DNA of 64,000 nt from Elusimicrobiota bacterium (GCA_031274365.1 JAISQF010000002.1:48914-112913); one strand, 5' to 3'. Shown: positions 1 through 11,589, counted from the first letter of the stretch. The notes: a model not told the origin generated them from the letters alone. Translations and numbers: made by a program.

Positions 1-234
1 GGCGGAGAGCAACAAAGAGCCGCTCTTGCGAGGGCATTGATAAATTCTCCAAGAATTCTTTTTGCCGACGAGCCTACGGGAAATCTCGACAGGGTGACCG
101 GCAATGAAATAGAAAATTTGTTGTTTAATATTTCGGATCAAAATTCTATGACGTTGATTCTGGTAACTCACAATGAAGAGCTTGCCTTGAAATCTGACAG
201 AATATTAAAAATGGAGGACGGGGGAATAAAATGA
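1..234 (+). CDS. ABC transporter ATP-binding protein, LolD-like (5' truncated by window edge)
   Basis: Frame 1 is open from base 1: [34 protein letters not shown] = signature motif, Walker B and LolD/MacB-type DEPTGNLD. Confidence 0.85.
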   Translation, partial: GGEQQRAALARALINSPRILFADEPTGNLDRVTGNEIENLLFNISDQNSMTLILVTHNEELALKSDRILKMEDGGIK

Positions 235-1106
235 AGATTTATCTTAATGGAAAACTTGTTTTGCCGCAAGAAGCTAAATTGTCGGTTTTTGATCACGGTG
301 TTCTTTACGGGGACGGAATTTTTGAAGGCATCAGAGCTTATAATTCGAGAGTTTTTAGACTTACCGAGCATATAGATAGGCTTTGGGATTCTGCAAAAGC
401 TATAAATTTAACAATTCCAATTACAAAAAAGGAAATGGAAAAAGCGGTGATAGAAACTCTCCTTGCCAATAATCTTAAAGACGCTTATATAAGGTTGATT
501 GTGACAAGAGGCGTGGGGGATTTGGGACTTGATCCGAGAAAGTGCACAGAGCCTCCGTCTATTGTAATTATTACGGATAATATCGTTTTGTATCCCGAGG
601 AATTTTATGACAAAGGACTTGAAGTTATAACTGCTTCGACGAGAAGAGTCAGCCCCGATTGTTTAAGTCCAAATATTAAATCGTTAAATTATTTGAACAA
701 TATTTTAGCTAAAATGGAAGCTGTGAAAGCGGGACTTGTGGAAGCTATTATGCTCAATGCTCAAGGGTATGTCGTTGAATGCACGGGCGACAATATTTTT
801 ATTGTAAAAAAAGGAATTTTGCAGACTCCGCCGGTAAGCGCCGGAGCGCTTGAGGGAATTACGAGAAACGCCGTTATGGAGCTTGCAAAAAATAAATTGA
901 AACTTCCCGTAAAAGAAGCGCTTTTTACTATGTATGACGTCTATACTGCGGAAGAATGTTTTCTAACGGGAACAGCGGCCGAGGTGATACCTATGGTTTG
1001 CGCCGATTCAAGACTTATAGCCGACGGTAAGCCGGGCAAAATAACATTGACGCTTATAGATGAATTTAAGTCTTTGGCAAGATCCAGCGGAACGCCTATA
1101 AAATAA
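231..1106 (+). CDS. ilvE: Branched-chain amino acid aminotransferase (class IV PLP aminotransferase)
   Basis: 291 aa; [26 protein letters not shown] and [11 protein letters not shown] motifs typical of IlvE; ATG overlaps the stop of the upstream gene. Confidence 0.88.
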   Translation: MKIYLNGKLVLPQEAKLSVFDHGVLYGDGIFEGIRAYNSRVFRLTEHIDRLWDSAKAINLTIPITKKEMEKAVIETLLANNLKDAYIRLIVTRGVGDLGLDPRKCTEPPSIVIITDNIVLYPEEFYDKGLEVITASTRRVSPDCLSPNIKSLNYLNNILAKMEAVKAGLVEAIMLNAQGYVVECTGDNIFIVKKGILQTPPVSAGALEGITRNAVMELAKNKLKLPVKEALFTMYDVYTAEECFLTGTAAEVIPMVCADSRLIADGKPGKITLTLIDEFKSLARSSGTPIK

Positions 1107-1124
1107 TTGGATATAGTTTTTGAA

Positions 1125-1160
1125 ATTGCAGCCGCGGCCTAATAAAGTTGCGGCTGCAAT
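1125..1160 (+). terminator. Rho-independent-like hairpin after ilvE
   Basis: Perfect 11-bp stem ATTGCAGCCGC / GCGGCTGCAAT (1125-1135 / 1150-1160), followed by an AT-rich tract with no long T run. Confidence 0.5.
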
Positions 1161-1261
1161 TATATATTTATCCCGCAGTTAACCTATGCATTAAAAGCAA
1201 TGATATTATGCGTTGTTATTAAAATAAAGCTCCGTTGGAAAATTAACTTGAGAATAGTCTA

Positions 1262-4200
1262 ATGAAAATCAATTTAAAGAAAATCAATCTAAAGAAAATA
1301 ATATATATAATTTCATGTGTTTTTTTATTGATAATGATTTTATTTCTTTTATCTTTTATAATGTCATTTCTTACCTCGAAATGTTTGTCTAAGATAAGCG
1401 GTCAAAAAATTGCCGTTGATTTTATGTCCATATCGTTTTTAAGACATGAAATTACGGCAGATAAAATTGCGATAGGAAATGAAATTGTCATAAATAAAAT
1501 TCTTGTAACCCTCTCTCCTTTTATAAGCTCGTCGGAAAATCCGTTTGCATATAAAGGACGGATAAAAATATCTGAAATTGAATTAAACGTTGACGATAAA
1601 TCTTTGCCGCGCGATAATTTCATTTCAGGCGGCAGATTATCCGAAATTTTATTTGCCGCGCGGGATTTTAAGCTGTCAATAGAAAAAATTTCAATTAAAG
1701 CAAATGATAACGTTTATAGAATCTCGTCTATAGACTTCTATTCCTCTTATAATACGGCGGGCGTTTTAGGAGTATATGAATATCAAAAAGACAGGGCTGA
1801 ATTTTCGCTTGAATTTTTGCCGAAAGAAAAAAATATTCTAAATGTCGTTTTGCGCGTCAAAGCGGGAAATAAAGCTCCGTGGTTTGTTTATGCGGACGGA
1901 ATATTTAATTTAGATAATTTTGATTTTAATCAAAATGTGTCTATAGAAAAAACATCGGATAGAGATTTTCAAACTTCCGATCTCATTGGCAAAGCCGTAA
2001 AAGAAAATGGAAAGTTAAATGTAAATCTAAAAGGCTCGCTTGGCAAAGTTGACATTGTCTCCGGCAATCTAAAAAGATTTGATTTCAAAGGACTGATAGA
2101 TTTTTCAAAAATAAATAAAAATATTGACTCAAAACTTAAAATAAATTCCGTTTATAACAATATAAATTCTTATAAAGTGCGTTTGGAAACCGATAATTTT
2201 TCTTTGTATGGATTAAACTTTGGGAATTTTTCCGTCGATATATCAAAAAGCGGCGAAGGGCTTTACGATATAATTTATAATTATGGACAAAATCGCCAAG
2301 CGCTTATTAAACGTTTTCCGGATTCGCTTATAGAATTTCAAATTCTTCTAAATAAAAAAACCGCGGGGTCCGGATGGATAAATACCGATAAAGGCGAAGC
2401 TGATATAAATGTGCCGGGTATTGCCGTGAGAGATATTCCTTTTAGTCCTTTTAACGGCGATAATCCGACGGGACGCGCTTCTTTTGCAGGAACTATTGCG
2501 GGCGAAAGCGGCGGACGGATTGATTTTAAAATACTTAATTTCAAAACTACAAAAATAGCTAATTTGGATATCTTTGGAATTTTGGAAAAAAAAGACGAGA
2601 TCTATAGATTAAATTTTTACAGCGCGGACAATTCTATTTTTCTTAATTTGCTTAAAGATAAAGACGGACTGTCTTTTGCGGATCTGAGATTTTCAAAAAG
2701 CAAAATAGACAGAATATTGGCGATTTTTGGAATTTCTATCGATATAACCGGCATTGCAAAAGGAGCGATAGTCTATGAAAGAGACGTCCATCTTGACATC
2801 GCCATAGATATTGCCGACGGAATATTTTACGGCAATCCATATAAAGAATTGTCGTTAAAGAGTCAAATGACGGCTAATTTTATCAATATTGATAATTTTA
2901 CATTGACGGACGATAAAGGCGAGATTATTGCAAAAATTAACGCCGCTTTGGATTTTTCAAAACCTAATACAAATTCTTATATAGATTTTGAATTGAATAA
3001 TTTTACCATAGAAGGAATTAAAGTAAGCGCTTTGCTTGCATTCCGCGGTCAATTTGTCGGAGATAAAATAAACGGAATTATCAGCGGAGATTTTATAAAA
3101 GCGGAGGACTTAACATTTAACGGCGTTTCGGCAAAAGCAACCGTTTCAAAAAATGAAGTTTTTATCTCTAAATTTAAGACGCAAAACGGTTTGAGCGGGG
3201 AACTTTGGTATCAATTTAATCAAGCCGTAATATCGGCCGACGCTCAATTTAAAAACAGCGATTTTTCAAATGTTGTTAAAGATCTCAAGGCCGTGGTTAA
3301 TATGAAATTTAATATTTCCGGTAAAATTGAAAATCCACAAATAGAGTGCGATATTTTATTAAAAGACGCTAATTACCGCGGAATTCCTTTTTCTTTGAAA
3401 TCAAGATACGCTCAAAAAGACGGCGCGGCTTATATTGAAGGCGGCAATATCTTAGTCGGAAAAGATGGAAAAATTTCTTTTGGCGGCGAATATTCGAGAT
3501 TTAACGAAGTAAAAATTTTGTTTGAAAATATTCCGCTTGATATTTTGGAAAAAATGGATATTTTAGAAAATCTTGAATTAAAAGGTTTTATTTCAGGAAA
3601 TGGAATTGTGAGAAATAATAACGGTTTTGCGCAGGCAAATATTTTTTTTAACGGAAAAAATATGTCTCTTCTCGGGATAAAATTGGACGAATTTAAATCT
3701 AATGCGCGGATACAAAGAAAATCCATTTCTATAAACGACGCTTTTGTGAAAATTGCCGATACGGAGATACAAAATATAAACGGTTTTTATGAAAATAGAA
3801 CATATAAACTTGATATGAAATTGGTCAACGCTCATCTTTCTTATTTTGATGTTTTTGGAAATATTGCGCTTTCGGGTAAGATTACAGACGACGGAAAAGA
3901 AACTGTTTATTCCGGACAATTAGATTTGGACGATTTTTGGATAAACAGGACGAGATTGTCCAATTATAAAACTGAATATGAAATTAAAGATAAAACGTTT
4001 TTATTAAGCCATAAGGGCAGAATCGGAAAGGATGGCGATTTATCTTTAGAATTTGATTTTAAGAATAAACCTACGATTAAATCTTTTGAAATTACGGATA
4101 AAGTAAGCGCTTTTAGAGCGGACGCGGTCTTTGATAAAAATGATTTTGTGTTAAACGTTGACGGTGAAAATATAAACATAGATTTTTTAAGCGCTATTTT

Positions 4201-5968
4201 TAATCTTGATATTGAGTCCGAGGGGAAAGTTAATTTTTTGCTTAAAAGTTCCGGCTCTTTGGCAAATCCCGACATTAAATTTTTATTAAGCTCTATAAAC
4301 GGTTCAATAATGTCTATTCCTTATGATTATGCAAATATAGAATTTGAAGTTTCTCAAAACAGAGCAGTGATAAAAAACGCAAGAGTCTATAAAAGCAATA
4401 TGTTGGATTTGGCCGTATCGGGAGATTTTCCTTTTTGGCTTGACCCTGCCGTTAAATCAAAAATTTCAGAAAGAAATATAAATATTATTTACGGTATGCG
4501 TAATTCTAATTTACATATATTGGAATATTTGACGGAAGGTTTTGTAAAAGCAAAATCGGGCAGTTTTGCGATAGAGGGAAATGTCTCGGGCATTATTGAC
4601 AATATAGAAAATAGCGGGAAGTTGGTCGTCAATAACGGCGCGATTGATATGGAAGATATTTTTGGAAGAATAAAAAATATGGAGGTGGATATCGAATGGA
4701 ATGGAAATCAAATTAAGGTAAATGAATTTGTCGGGAAGTCGGGATCAGGGCAGATAAATATTACGGGAGGCGGATATATAAATTCTTCAGACGTCTATGG
4801 AAATTTTACTTTAGAAGATTTGGATATTAGAGTTTTTACGACGGGTAAAGGAGTTCCCGTGAGAATATCAGAGCTTCCTATTTCAGGCGGATTATTAAAC
4901 GATGCCTCGAGAGGAAATCCCACATTTGATATTACTATTTTAGGCAGTCTTGAAAATCCAAAAGTTTCAGGCGTAATTGTTTTAGAAAATACGCATTTTA
5001 ATTATGTGGAACAAGACGCCGATCCTTCGTCTTTTCTTAATTCCATAGATTATAATGTCGATATTATGTCTGGGAAAAATACGAATTTTGAGAATACAAA
5101 TATGTTGTTGTTATTAAATGGAAAAGTAAATATAAAAGGAAAATATCCCAATATTATGACAAACGGATCGGCTGAAAGTTACAGCGGTTTTATTAGATAC
5201 CTTGGCGTTAGTTTTGAAATTGTGGACGCTAAGATTGAAATTATAGACAATGTCGTTTTTGTAAGCGGAGAAGCCAACACTGTGGTATTAGATAAGAAAA
5301 CTGGAGCGGAAGAAACTATGCGCGTTGGAGTTGAAAGATCAAGCATTGAGGATTTGATATTGAAATTCTCGTCTAAAGACGATCCCACTTTGGACTCGAG
5401 AGTTGTTTATTCAAGAATTTTAGGCGTCGGAACGGGGTCGGAAAACGGCGACGATTACGTTAATAAAAACACTTCGGATTTGGCTTTGCGCCAGAAAGCT
5501 TTTAGATTTTTTAACGAGAATGCGACAATGCCTTTTACGCAGACAATTTTAAGAAAAGTGGGGATTGTGGACAGCTTAAAAATATCTTATGTCAATACCG
5601 ATGTGCAAAAAAAACAAGCCGCTACAAATACGTCGGCTGAAAACGGCGAAGTTCCAAGCGGTAATTCGGAACCCATAAGTTTGACAAGTTTGCTTTATGG
5701 AACAAAATATTCTTTTGAAAAAAATATCACTAATCAAATGACGTTTGGATATTCGATAATATTTGATCAAATCAATAGAAATAACGCCGACAGCAGCGTG
5801 CGTAATAATGACGAACTTGCTTTAAGACATGAAATTGAAATGAAGTATAGACTGACGAATAATTTATTTATAGACGCCACTTATGAATTATTGCCGGAAA
5901 ATTCTATTTTTGAGCCGGATAGAAGAATTATGCTTCAGCAGCAAATTAGATTCGGCGGGCGTAAATAA
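1262..5968 (+). CDS. tamB: TamB-like translocation/assembly module protein (DUF490 family)
   Basis: 1568 aa, N-terminal TM, long beta-rich AsmA/TamB-type repeats, C-terminal region resembling DUF490; immediately upstream of bamA. Confidence 0.8.
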   Translation: MKINLKKINLKKIIYIISCVFLLIMILFLLSFIMSFLTSKCLSKISGQKIAVDFMSISFLRHEITADKIAIGNEIVINKILVTLSPFISSSENPFAYKGRIKISEIELNVDDKSLPRDNFISGGRLSEILFAARDFKLSIEKISIKANDNVYRISSIDFYSSYNTAGVLGVYEYQKDRAEFSLEFLPKEKNILNVVLRVKAGNKAPWFVYADGIFNLDNFDFNQNVSIEKTSDRDFQTSDLIGKAVKENGKLNVNLKGSLGKVDIVSGNLKRFDFKGLIDFSKINKNIDSKLKINSVYNNINSYKVRLETDNFSLYGLNFGNFSVDISKSGEGLYDIIYNYGQNRQALIKRFPDSLIEFQILLNKKTAGSGWINTDKGEADINVPGIAVRDIPFSPFNGDNPTGRASFAGTIAGESGGRIDFKILNFKTTKIANLDIFGILEKKDEIYRLNFYSADNSIFLNLLKDKDGLSFADLRFSKSKIDRILAIFGISIDITGIAKGAIVYERDVHLDIAIDIADGIFYGNPYKELSLKSQMTANFINIDNFTLTDDKGEIIAKINAALDFSKPNTNSYIDFELNNFTIEGIKVSALLAFRGQFVGDKINGIISGDFIKAEDLTFNGVSAKATVSKNEVFISKFKTQNGLSGELWYQFNQAVISADAQFKNSDFSNVVKDLKAVVNMKFNISGKIENPQIECDILLKDANYRGIPFSLKSRYAQKDGAAYIEGGNILVGKDGKISFGGEYSRFNEVKILFENIPLDILEKMDILENLELKGFISGNGIVRNNNGFAQANIFFNGKNMSLLGIKLDEFKSNARIQRKSISINDAFVKIADTEIQNINGFYENRTYKLDMKLVNAHLSYFDVFGNIALSGKITDDGKETVYSGQLDLDDFWINRTRLSNYKTEYEIKDKTFLLSHKGRIGKDGDLSLEFDFKNKPTIKSFEITDKVSAFRADAVFDKNDFVLNVDGENINIDFLSAIFNLDIESEGKVNFLLKSSGSLANPDIKFLLSSINGSIMSIPYDYANIEFEVSQNRAVIKNARVYKSNMLDLAVSGDFPFWLDPAVKSKISERNINIIYGMRNSNLHILEYLTEGFVKAKSGSFAIEGNVSGIIDNIENSGKLVVNNGAIDMEDIFGRIKNMEVDIEWNGNQIKVNEFVGKSGSGQINITGGGYINSSDVYGNFTLEDLDIRVFTTGKGVPVRISELPISGGLLNDASRGNPTFDITILGSLENPKVSGVIVLENTHFNYVEQDADPSSFLNSIDYNVDIMSGKNTNFENTNMLLLLNGKVNIKGKYPNIMTNGSAESYSGFIRYLGVSFEIVDAKIEIIDNVVFVSGEANTVVLDKKTGAEETMRVGVERSSIEDLILKFSSKDDPTLDSRVVYSRILGVGTGSENGDDYVNKNTSDLALRQKAFRFFNENATMPFTQTILRKVGIVDSLKISYVNTDVQKKQAATNTSAENGEVPSGNSEPISLTSLLYGTKYSFEKNITNQMTFGYSIIFDQINRNNADSSVRNNDELALRHEIEMKYRLTNNLFIDATYELLPENSIFEPDRRIMLQQQIRFGGRK

Positions 5969-6134
5969 TTAGAATTAGCCGTTAGAATACGGCGATGCCG
6001 CGCAATTATAATCTTAAGCCCGTAATTTTATACTATAATAATATAATAAACGGCGGCAAAATGTGAAATATGTTATAATCTTTGACGAAATTAGAAAGCA
6101 ACTTAAAAAATATAAAAAATAAGTGCAAAAATAA

Positions 6135-8432
6135 ATGGAGAGAGTGATGAGAAGAGTTATGATTTTCGCGTTGTGTCTGATAATACTATGCGTTTCTTTT
6201 TCTTACGCCGACGATATTATTAGAAGTATTTCCGTCGTTGGATTAAAAAATGTAAAACAGAAAACCGTTTTATCCGAAATACAGTCAAAGAGAGGAAAAG
6301 CTTTTTCAGACGATACAGTGAGAGAAGATATTAAAGCTATTTTTGAAATGAATTCTTTTGACGGCGCTCAATATAATTTTAATGAAAATACCGGAGCTTT
6401 GACATTTACGGTTGAGGAAAGACCTTATATTGAAAATATTGATTTTAAGGGAAATAAAGAGTTTTCAAGAAGTAAACTCAGAAAAGAAAGCGTTCTAAAA
6501 CAAAAAGGTTATTTTAGCCAATTGGATTTAGACGAATCTATAGAAAAAATCAGCGTTCTATATAAAAATAAAGGTTATACGGACGTTCAGATAGACGCTT
6601 ATCCTGTCACAAATCCTTCCACAAATAAAATGACTATAAATTTTCTTATCACGGAAAATAATAAAGTTACTATCGGCGTAGTCAATGTCGACGGGGTTGA
6701 AGCGTATAAAGAAAAGAAAATTCTGCGTTTGATAAAAAGGACAAGACCCGGAAAAGTATTTAATGAGGATTTCTATCGAGAGGATTTAACTTCCGTTGAA
6801 ACATTTTATAGAGAAAACGGTTTTTTAGATTATAAGTTATTATCGTCTTCCATTACTTATAACGACGACAGAACAAAAATTTCTATCAATATAGCCGTAA
6901 GCGAAGGCCCAAAATATAAATTGGGAGATGTGACTTTTTGGGGAAACAGCGTTATCAGCGACAAAGATGTCGGCAAAGTTATTAGGTTGAAAAAAGGAAA
7001 AATTTATAAGCAAAGCGCTATAAATGAAACTTTGCAGACTATGTATGAGGCTTATTCGGACAAGGGTTATCTGTATGCTCAAATAGGCCCCGAATTTCAA
7101 AGAGCGGAAGGCAATGTTTTGAATATAACTTTTCAAATACAAGAAGGGTTTGAAGTGTATGTCGGAGAAATTTATATAGACGGTTTGGAGACTACGAAAG
7201 AGAAAGTGATAAGGAGAGAAATTCGTCTAAAAAAGGGCGATCCTTTGGCGGCTAATAAAGTGCGGCGGAGCGTGGAGCGCATATATAATTTAGGATTTAT
7301 AGATTCTGTCGAGCCGCAATTGCTTCCGACGAGACAAAGAGACGTTATGGATATAGAAATGAGCGTGGTCGAGGGAAGACCCGGTATGATTTCAGCCGGA
7401 ATCGGTTATTCTTCTATCGACGAATTTGTAGGTTCGATACAATTGCAGCATTTGAATTTATTTGGTTTGGGACAAAGGTTGAATTTATTAACCGAATTTG
7501 GTTTTGGGCCGAGCGCCAGAAGAAATTATCAAATAGATTGGACCGAGCCTTATTTATTTGACCGCAATATGAGTCTGACATTAAGCGCTTATCAAATAGA
7601 AAGAACGAGAGATTATGATATTGTGTCGAGCGCTTATAGATATAGAGAGCAAAGAACCGGAGGGGCGGTGACCGTAGGCCCGAGAATCAGCGACGTTGTT
7701 TTTCTTTCCGTGGGATATTCTTTAGAGCATGTCCGTCTTTCTGATTTTAAGTTTGGCGATTCTTATAACGAACAAATATCCTATGCTAAATTTTTGGCCG
7801 ATACGGGAATATCAAAAGACAATATTTCAAGCATCATCACATCAATTGCTTACGATACGCGCGACTTTTATTTTGATCCTTCGCGCGGACAGAGACAGTC
7901 TTTAACGACGCGCGTGGCGAGCGATAATTTGGGCGGGGACGCAAATTTTATTAAATCCTCTTTTAGATCGTCATGGTATTTTCCGACAATTTGGAGATTT
8001 GTTTTGGGAGTCAATTTTACAGCCGCAAGAGTGGAAGGATATAAAGGTCAAGACGTGCCTATCTATGAAAGATTTTATATAGGCGGCGCGGATACGGTCA
8101 GAGGATATGATTATCAGCAAATAGGTTATTCCGGTGGAGCAAAAGTAATGAGCGTTGTAAATGTCGAATACAAATTTCCTATAATAATGGAAAAAAGAAG
8201 AACAATACTTCAAGGAGTTTTCTTTTATGACGTGGGAGGCTCTTGGGAGAATATAGGATATATAAATACGGATATAGGAAATGAAAACGACAATCTGCGG
8301 CAGGGCGTTGGTTTTGGCATAAGATTTGCCACGCCGATGTTTCCGTTGAGAATTGACTGGGGATACGGCTTAAATCATAAAGAAGGCGAGAAGATGCAGA
8401 AATTTTACTTTTCCATAGGAAATATATTTTAA
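6135..8432 (+). CDS. bamA: Outer membrane protein assembly factor BamA (start could be ATG at 6147)
   Basis: Signal peptide, successive POTRA domains, C-terminal Omp85 barrel with RGY motif (GGADTVRGYDYQQIGYSGG); precedes lpxD. Confidence 0.92.
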   Translation: MERVMRRVMIFALCLIILCVSFSYADDIIRSISVVGLKNVKQKTVLSEIQSKRGKAFSDDTVREDIKAIFEMNSFDGAQYNFNENTGALTFTVEERPYIENIDFKGNKEFSRSKLRKESVLKQKGYFSQLDLDESIEKISVLYKNKGYTDVQIDAYPVTNPSTNKMTINFLITENNKVTIGVVNVDGVEAYKEKKILRLIKRTRPGKVFNEDFYREDLTSVETFYRENGFLDYKLLSSSITYNDDRTKISINIAVSEGPKYKLGDVTFWGNSVISDKDVGKVIRLKKGKIYKQSAINETLQTMYEAYSDKGYLYAQIGPEFQRAEGNVLNITFQIQEGFEVYVGEIYIDGLETTKEKVIRREIRLKKGDPLAANKVRRSVERIYNLGFIDSVEPQLLPTRQRDVMDIEMSVVEGRPGMISAGIGYSSIDEFVGSIQLQHLNLFGLGQRLNLLTEFGFGPSARRNYQIDWTEPYLFDRNMSLTLSAYQIERTRDYDIVSSAYRYREQRTGGAVTVGPRISDVVFLSVGYSLEHVRLSDFKFGDSYNEQISYAKFLADTGISKDNISSIITSIAYDTRDFYFDPSRGQRQSLTTRVASDNLGGDANFIKSSFRSSWYFPTIWRFVLGVNFTAARVEGYKGQDVPIYERFYIGGADTVRGYDYQQIGYSGGAKVMSVVNVEYKFPIIMEKRRTILQGVFFYDVGGSWENIGYINTDIGNENDNLRQGVGFGIRFATPMFPLRIDWGYGLNHKEGEKMQKFYFSIGNIF

Positions 8433-8442
8433 GGATAAAAAA

Positions 8443-9495
8443 ATGAAATTAACCTTAGAGCAGCTTGCAAATTTAGTGTCGGGCGAACTTATAGGAGAGA
8501 AAAGCAAGGAAGTAACAAATGCGTCCGGACTTTTAGAGGCCGATCAAAATTGCGTTTCTTTTCTGGGAAATATGAAATATATTGAAGCGGCTAAAAATAC
8601 AAAAGCCGGAGTAATATTTATTTCTAAAGATACTAATGAAAAAGATTTCGCCGGTAAAAATGTAATTAAAGTTGCGAATATGCAATACGCTTATGCGATG
8701 GTTTTAGAGATTATAGACAAAGAGCGCAGAAATGCGGTAAAGCCCGGCATTAGCGAAAAGGCCTGCGTTTTTGCGTCGGCAAAAATTGGGAAAAATGTTT
8801 ATATAGGACAATTTGCGACTATTGACGAGAACGCTCAAATCGGCGACGGGACAAAAATTTTTCCAAATGTTTATATCGGAGTTAATGTAAAGATAGGAAA
8901 AGACTGTATTATTTATCCAAATGTCGTCGTCAGAGAAAATGCCGTTATTGGCGATAGAGTTATTTTGCAGCCTAATGTAGTAATTGGCGGAGACGGTTTT
9001 GGTTTTGCCGCGATAAACGGCGAAAATAAAAAAATCCCGCAGATAGGAAATGTTGAGATAGGAAACGACGTCGAGATAGGCGCAAATACCACTGTTGACA
9101 GGGCTACGACTGATTCGACAAGAATCGGCGGCGGAACGAAAATAGATAATTTGGTTCAAATAGCTCATAATGTTCAGATAGGACAAAATTGTTTAATAGT
9201 CGCTCAATGCGGAATATCGGGTTCTACAAAAATAGGCAATAATACAATTATTGGCGGACAAACGGGACTTGCCGGGCATATTGAAATAGGCAATAACGTT
9301 TTAATAGCAAGCCAATCCGGGATTTCCGGAAGCGTTAAAGACGGTCAAAAAGTCGGCGGAAATCCTATGGCAGAATTAAGTCAAAGCATAAAGATAAGGG
9401 CTACTTTGAGAAAGTTGCCGCAAATGTATCAGGATATAAAAAATATTAAAAAAACATTAGGAGATGATAGTGGCAAAACAAACGACAATATATAA
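8443..9495 (+). CDS. lpxD: UDP-3-O-acylglucosamine N-acyltransferase
   Basis: 350 aa with left-handed beta-helix hexapeptide repeats and GGDGFGFA motif; lipid A operon context. Confidence 0.93.
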   Translation: MKLTLEQLANLVSGELIGEKSKEVTNASGLLEADQNCVSFLGNMKYIEAAKNTKAGVIFISKDTNEKDFAGKNVIKVANMQYAYAMVLEIIDKERRNAVKPGISEKACVFASAKIGKNVYIGQFATIDENAQIGDGTKIFPNVYIGVNVKIGKDCIIYPNVVVRENAVIGDRVILQPNVVIGGDGFGFAAINGENKKIPQIGNVEIGNDVEIGANTTVDRATTDSTRIGGGTKIDNLVQIAHNVQIGQNCLIVAQCGISGSTKIGNNTIIGGQTGLAGHIEIGNNVLIASQSGISGSVKDGQKVGGNPMAELSQSIKIRATLRKLPQMYQDIKNIKKTLGDDSGKTNDNI

Positions 9496-10321
9496 AGAAA
9501 TTTCAATAGAAGGCATAGGTCTGCATACGGGTAAAGAGAGCAAAATTGTTTTCAAACCCTCTTTAGACGATAAGGGCATTCGTTTTGTCAGAGTTGATCT
9601 TGAGCAAAAAACTGAAATAGAGGCAAATTGGCGCAATGCGGTTTCTTCTCAAGCGGTGAGAGGCAGCGTGATAAAAAAGGACGATGCTTTTGTTTATACG
9701 ATAGAGCATATTTTAGCTTCGGCGCACGCTTTTGGAATTGACAATTTAACCGTTGAGATAAATTGCAGCGAGCCTCCGATTCTTGACGGAAGCGCAAAGA
9801 TGTTTGCCAAAGCTCTTTTAGAAGCCGGAATTAAAGAGCTTGAAAGCGATAAACTTTATTATACCGTTAGAGAGCCTATGAGGTTTGAAATTGGCAAAAG
9901 TAAATATTGCGTTTTTCCATGTGATAGACTTGAAATAGACTGCACCATAAGTTTTGACCATCCTTTCTTACAAGTTCAGCATTTTACAATTGCGCAAATC
10001 GATAAAGATTCTTTTATAAATGAAATAGCTCCCGCAAAAACATTTTGTTTTGATTATGAAATAGAAGCGCTGCGCAAAAACGGATTAGCGCTTGGCGGTT
10101 CTATGGATAATGCCATAGTCATAGGTATCAATGGAATTCATAATGAAGAACCTTTGAGATACGGCGACGAATTTGTCCGTCATAAAGTATTGGATTTAGT
10201 CGGAGATCTGTATTTGGCGGGACGCGGCATAAAAGGCCAGATTGTGGCCGAAAGGCCGGGGCATAAAAATAATATTGATTTCGTTCGAGAATTTGTAAAA
10301 AAAGCTGAGCTTGTGAAATAG
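9470..10321 (+). CDS. lpxC: UDP-3-O-acyl-GlcNAc deacetylase (GTG start at 9470 preferred, AGGAG six bases upstream; ORF track start is 9464)
   Basis: GIGLHTGK, EHILASAHAFGIDNL and HKVLDLVGDLYLAG motifs of LpxC. Confidence 0.93.
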   Translation: MAKQTTIYKEISIEGIGLHTGKESKIVFKPSLDDKGIRFVRVDLEQKTEIEANWRNAVSSQAVRGSVIKKDDAFVYTIEHILASAHAFGIDNLTVEINCSEPPILDGSAKMFAKALLEAGIKELESDKLYYTVREPMRFEIGKSKYCVFPCDRLEIDCTISFDHPFLQVQHFTIAQIDKDSFINEIAPAKTFCFDYEIEALRKNGLALGGSMDNAIVIGINGIHNEEPLRYGDEFVRHKVLDLVGDLYLAGRGIKGQIVAERPGHKNNIDFVREFVKKAELVK

Positions 10322-10335
10322 TTAAGGAGGCATTT

Positions 10336-10800
10336 ATGGTTGAATTAAAAGAAGGCGAAAAATTGTTGACTCATCAGGAAGTATTAAAAATCATACCGCA
10401 TAGGTATCCTTTTATTTTGATTGATAAAGTTAAAATAAATTCAAACGAGCCGACAAAAGTCGTCGGATATAAATGCGTAAGCGGCAATGAGAATTTTTTT
10501 ATGGGACATTTTCCCGGAGCGCCTATAATGCCGGGCGTTTTAATAGTTGAAGCGATGGCGCAGACTGCCTGCGTTTTGTTTTTAGGAAATCCTCAGACGA
10601 AAAACTGTCTCGCATATTTTATGGGAATAGATAATGTTCGTTTTAGGCAAGCCGTAAAACCGGGAGACGTTTTAGAGATTCATGTAGAAACGCTTAAATG
10701 GGTAGGCAGACGCGGAAAAGTTAAAGGCGAGGTTTTTGTAGATTCAACACTTGCGGCTGAAGCGGAATTTATGTTTATTATAGTCGATAGACCGGAATAG
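10336..10800 (+). CDS. fabZ: 3-hydroxyacyl-[ACP] dehydratase
   Basis: 154 aa; [13 protein letters not shown] and [19 protein letters not shown] motifs. Confidence 0.93.
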   Translation: MVELKEGEKLLTHQEVLKIIPHRYPFILIDKVKINSNEPTKVVGYKCVSGNENFFMGHFPGAPIMPGVLIVEAMAQTACVLFLGNPQTKNCLAYFMGIDNVRFRQAVKPGDVLEIHVETLKWVGRRGKVKGEVFVDSTLAAEAEFMFIIVDRPE

Positions 10801-10821
10801 AGAAAAGAAAGAGGAGTCAAA

Positions 10822-11589
10822 ATGAACTTAATACATAATAGCGCTGTGATAGACAAATCTGCAGAGATTGAAGATAATGTGGAGATAGGTCCTTTTTGCA
10901 TTATAGGTCCTAAAACCGTTATAAAAAAAGGAACGAAAATACACGGACAATCAGTGATAGAATATTCCGACATAGGTTCAAATTGCGAGATATTTAATTT
11001 TGCTTCGATAGGAAAAAGACCTCAGGATATGAAATATAGAGGCGAGGAAACGAGAGTTATCGTCGGAGATTCCACCACTGTTCGCGAAAGCGTTACAATA
11101 AATAGAGGAACTGCGGCGGCAGGTCAAACGATAATTGGAAAAAATTGTTTGATAATGTCTTGCGGGCATATAGCGCATGACTGCATAATAGGAGACAATG
11201 TTATAGTGGGATATTCTACGGGCATAGCCGGTCATGTCGAGGTTTCAAACAATGTGATTTTTAGCGGCGGCTGCGGAGTGCATCAATTTTGTAAAATCGG
11301 AAAACTTGCGATGATAAGTGGCGGGACAAAAGTGACAATGGATGTTATTCCATACACTTTAGTGCACGGAGATAGAGCCGTTCTCGTCGGACTAAATACT
11401 ATAGGTATGAAAAGAAATAATATGAAACTTTCCGATATTGAAGACGTTAAAAACGCTTATAGAATTCTCTTTGCGTCAAAACTTGTTTTAGAGGAAGCGG
11501 TTGAGAAATTAAAAAATCTCCAATCTCCCTGCATTAAAGATATTGTTGATTTTATTAAAGGTTCTCAAAGAGGGATAGTAAGACCATGA
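10822..11589 (+). CDS. lpxA: UDP-GlcNAc (or UDP-GlcNAc3N) O/N-acyltransferase LpxA, copy 1
   Basis: 255 aa hexapeptide-repeat acyltransferase; conserved GHIAHDCIIGDNV and VHQFCKIG. Confidence 0.9.
   Translation: MNLIHNSAVIDKSAEIEDNVEIGPFCIIGPKTVIKKGTKIHGQSVIEYSDIGSNCEIFNFASIGKRPQDMKYRGEETRVIVGDSTTVRESVTINRGTAAAGQTIIGKNCLIMSCGHIAHDCIIGDNVIVGYSTGIAGHVEVSNNVIFSGGCGVHQFCKIGKLAMISGGTKVTMDVIPYTLVHGDRAVLVGLNTIGMKRNNMKLSDIEDVKNAYRILFASKLVLEEAVEKLKNLQSPCIKDIVDFIKGSQRGIVRP

Noticed and set aside
3430-4275. Minus-strand ORFs within tamB
   Set aside because: Shadow ORFs of a strongly supported CDS in AT-rich DNA.
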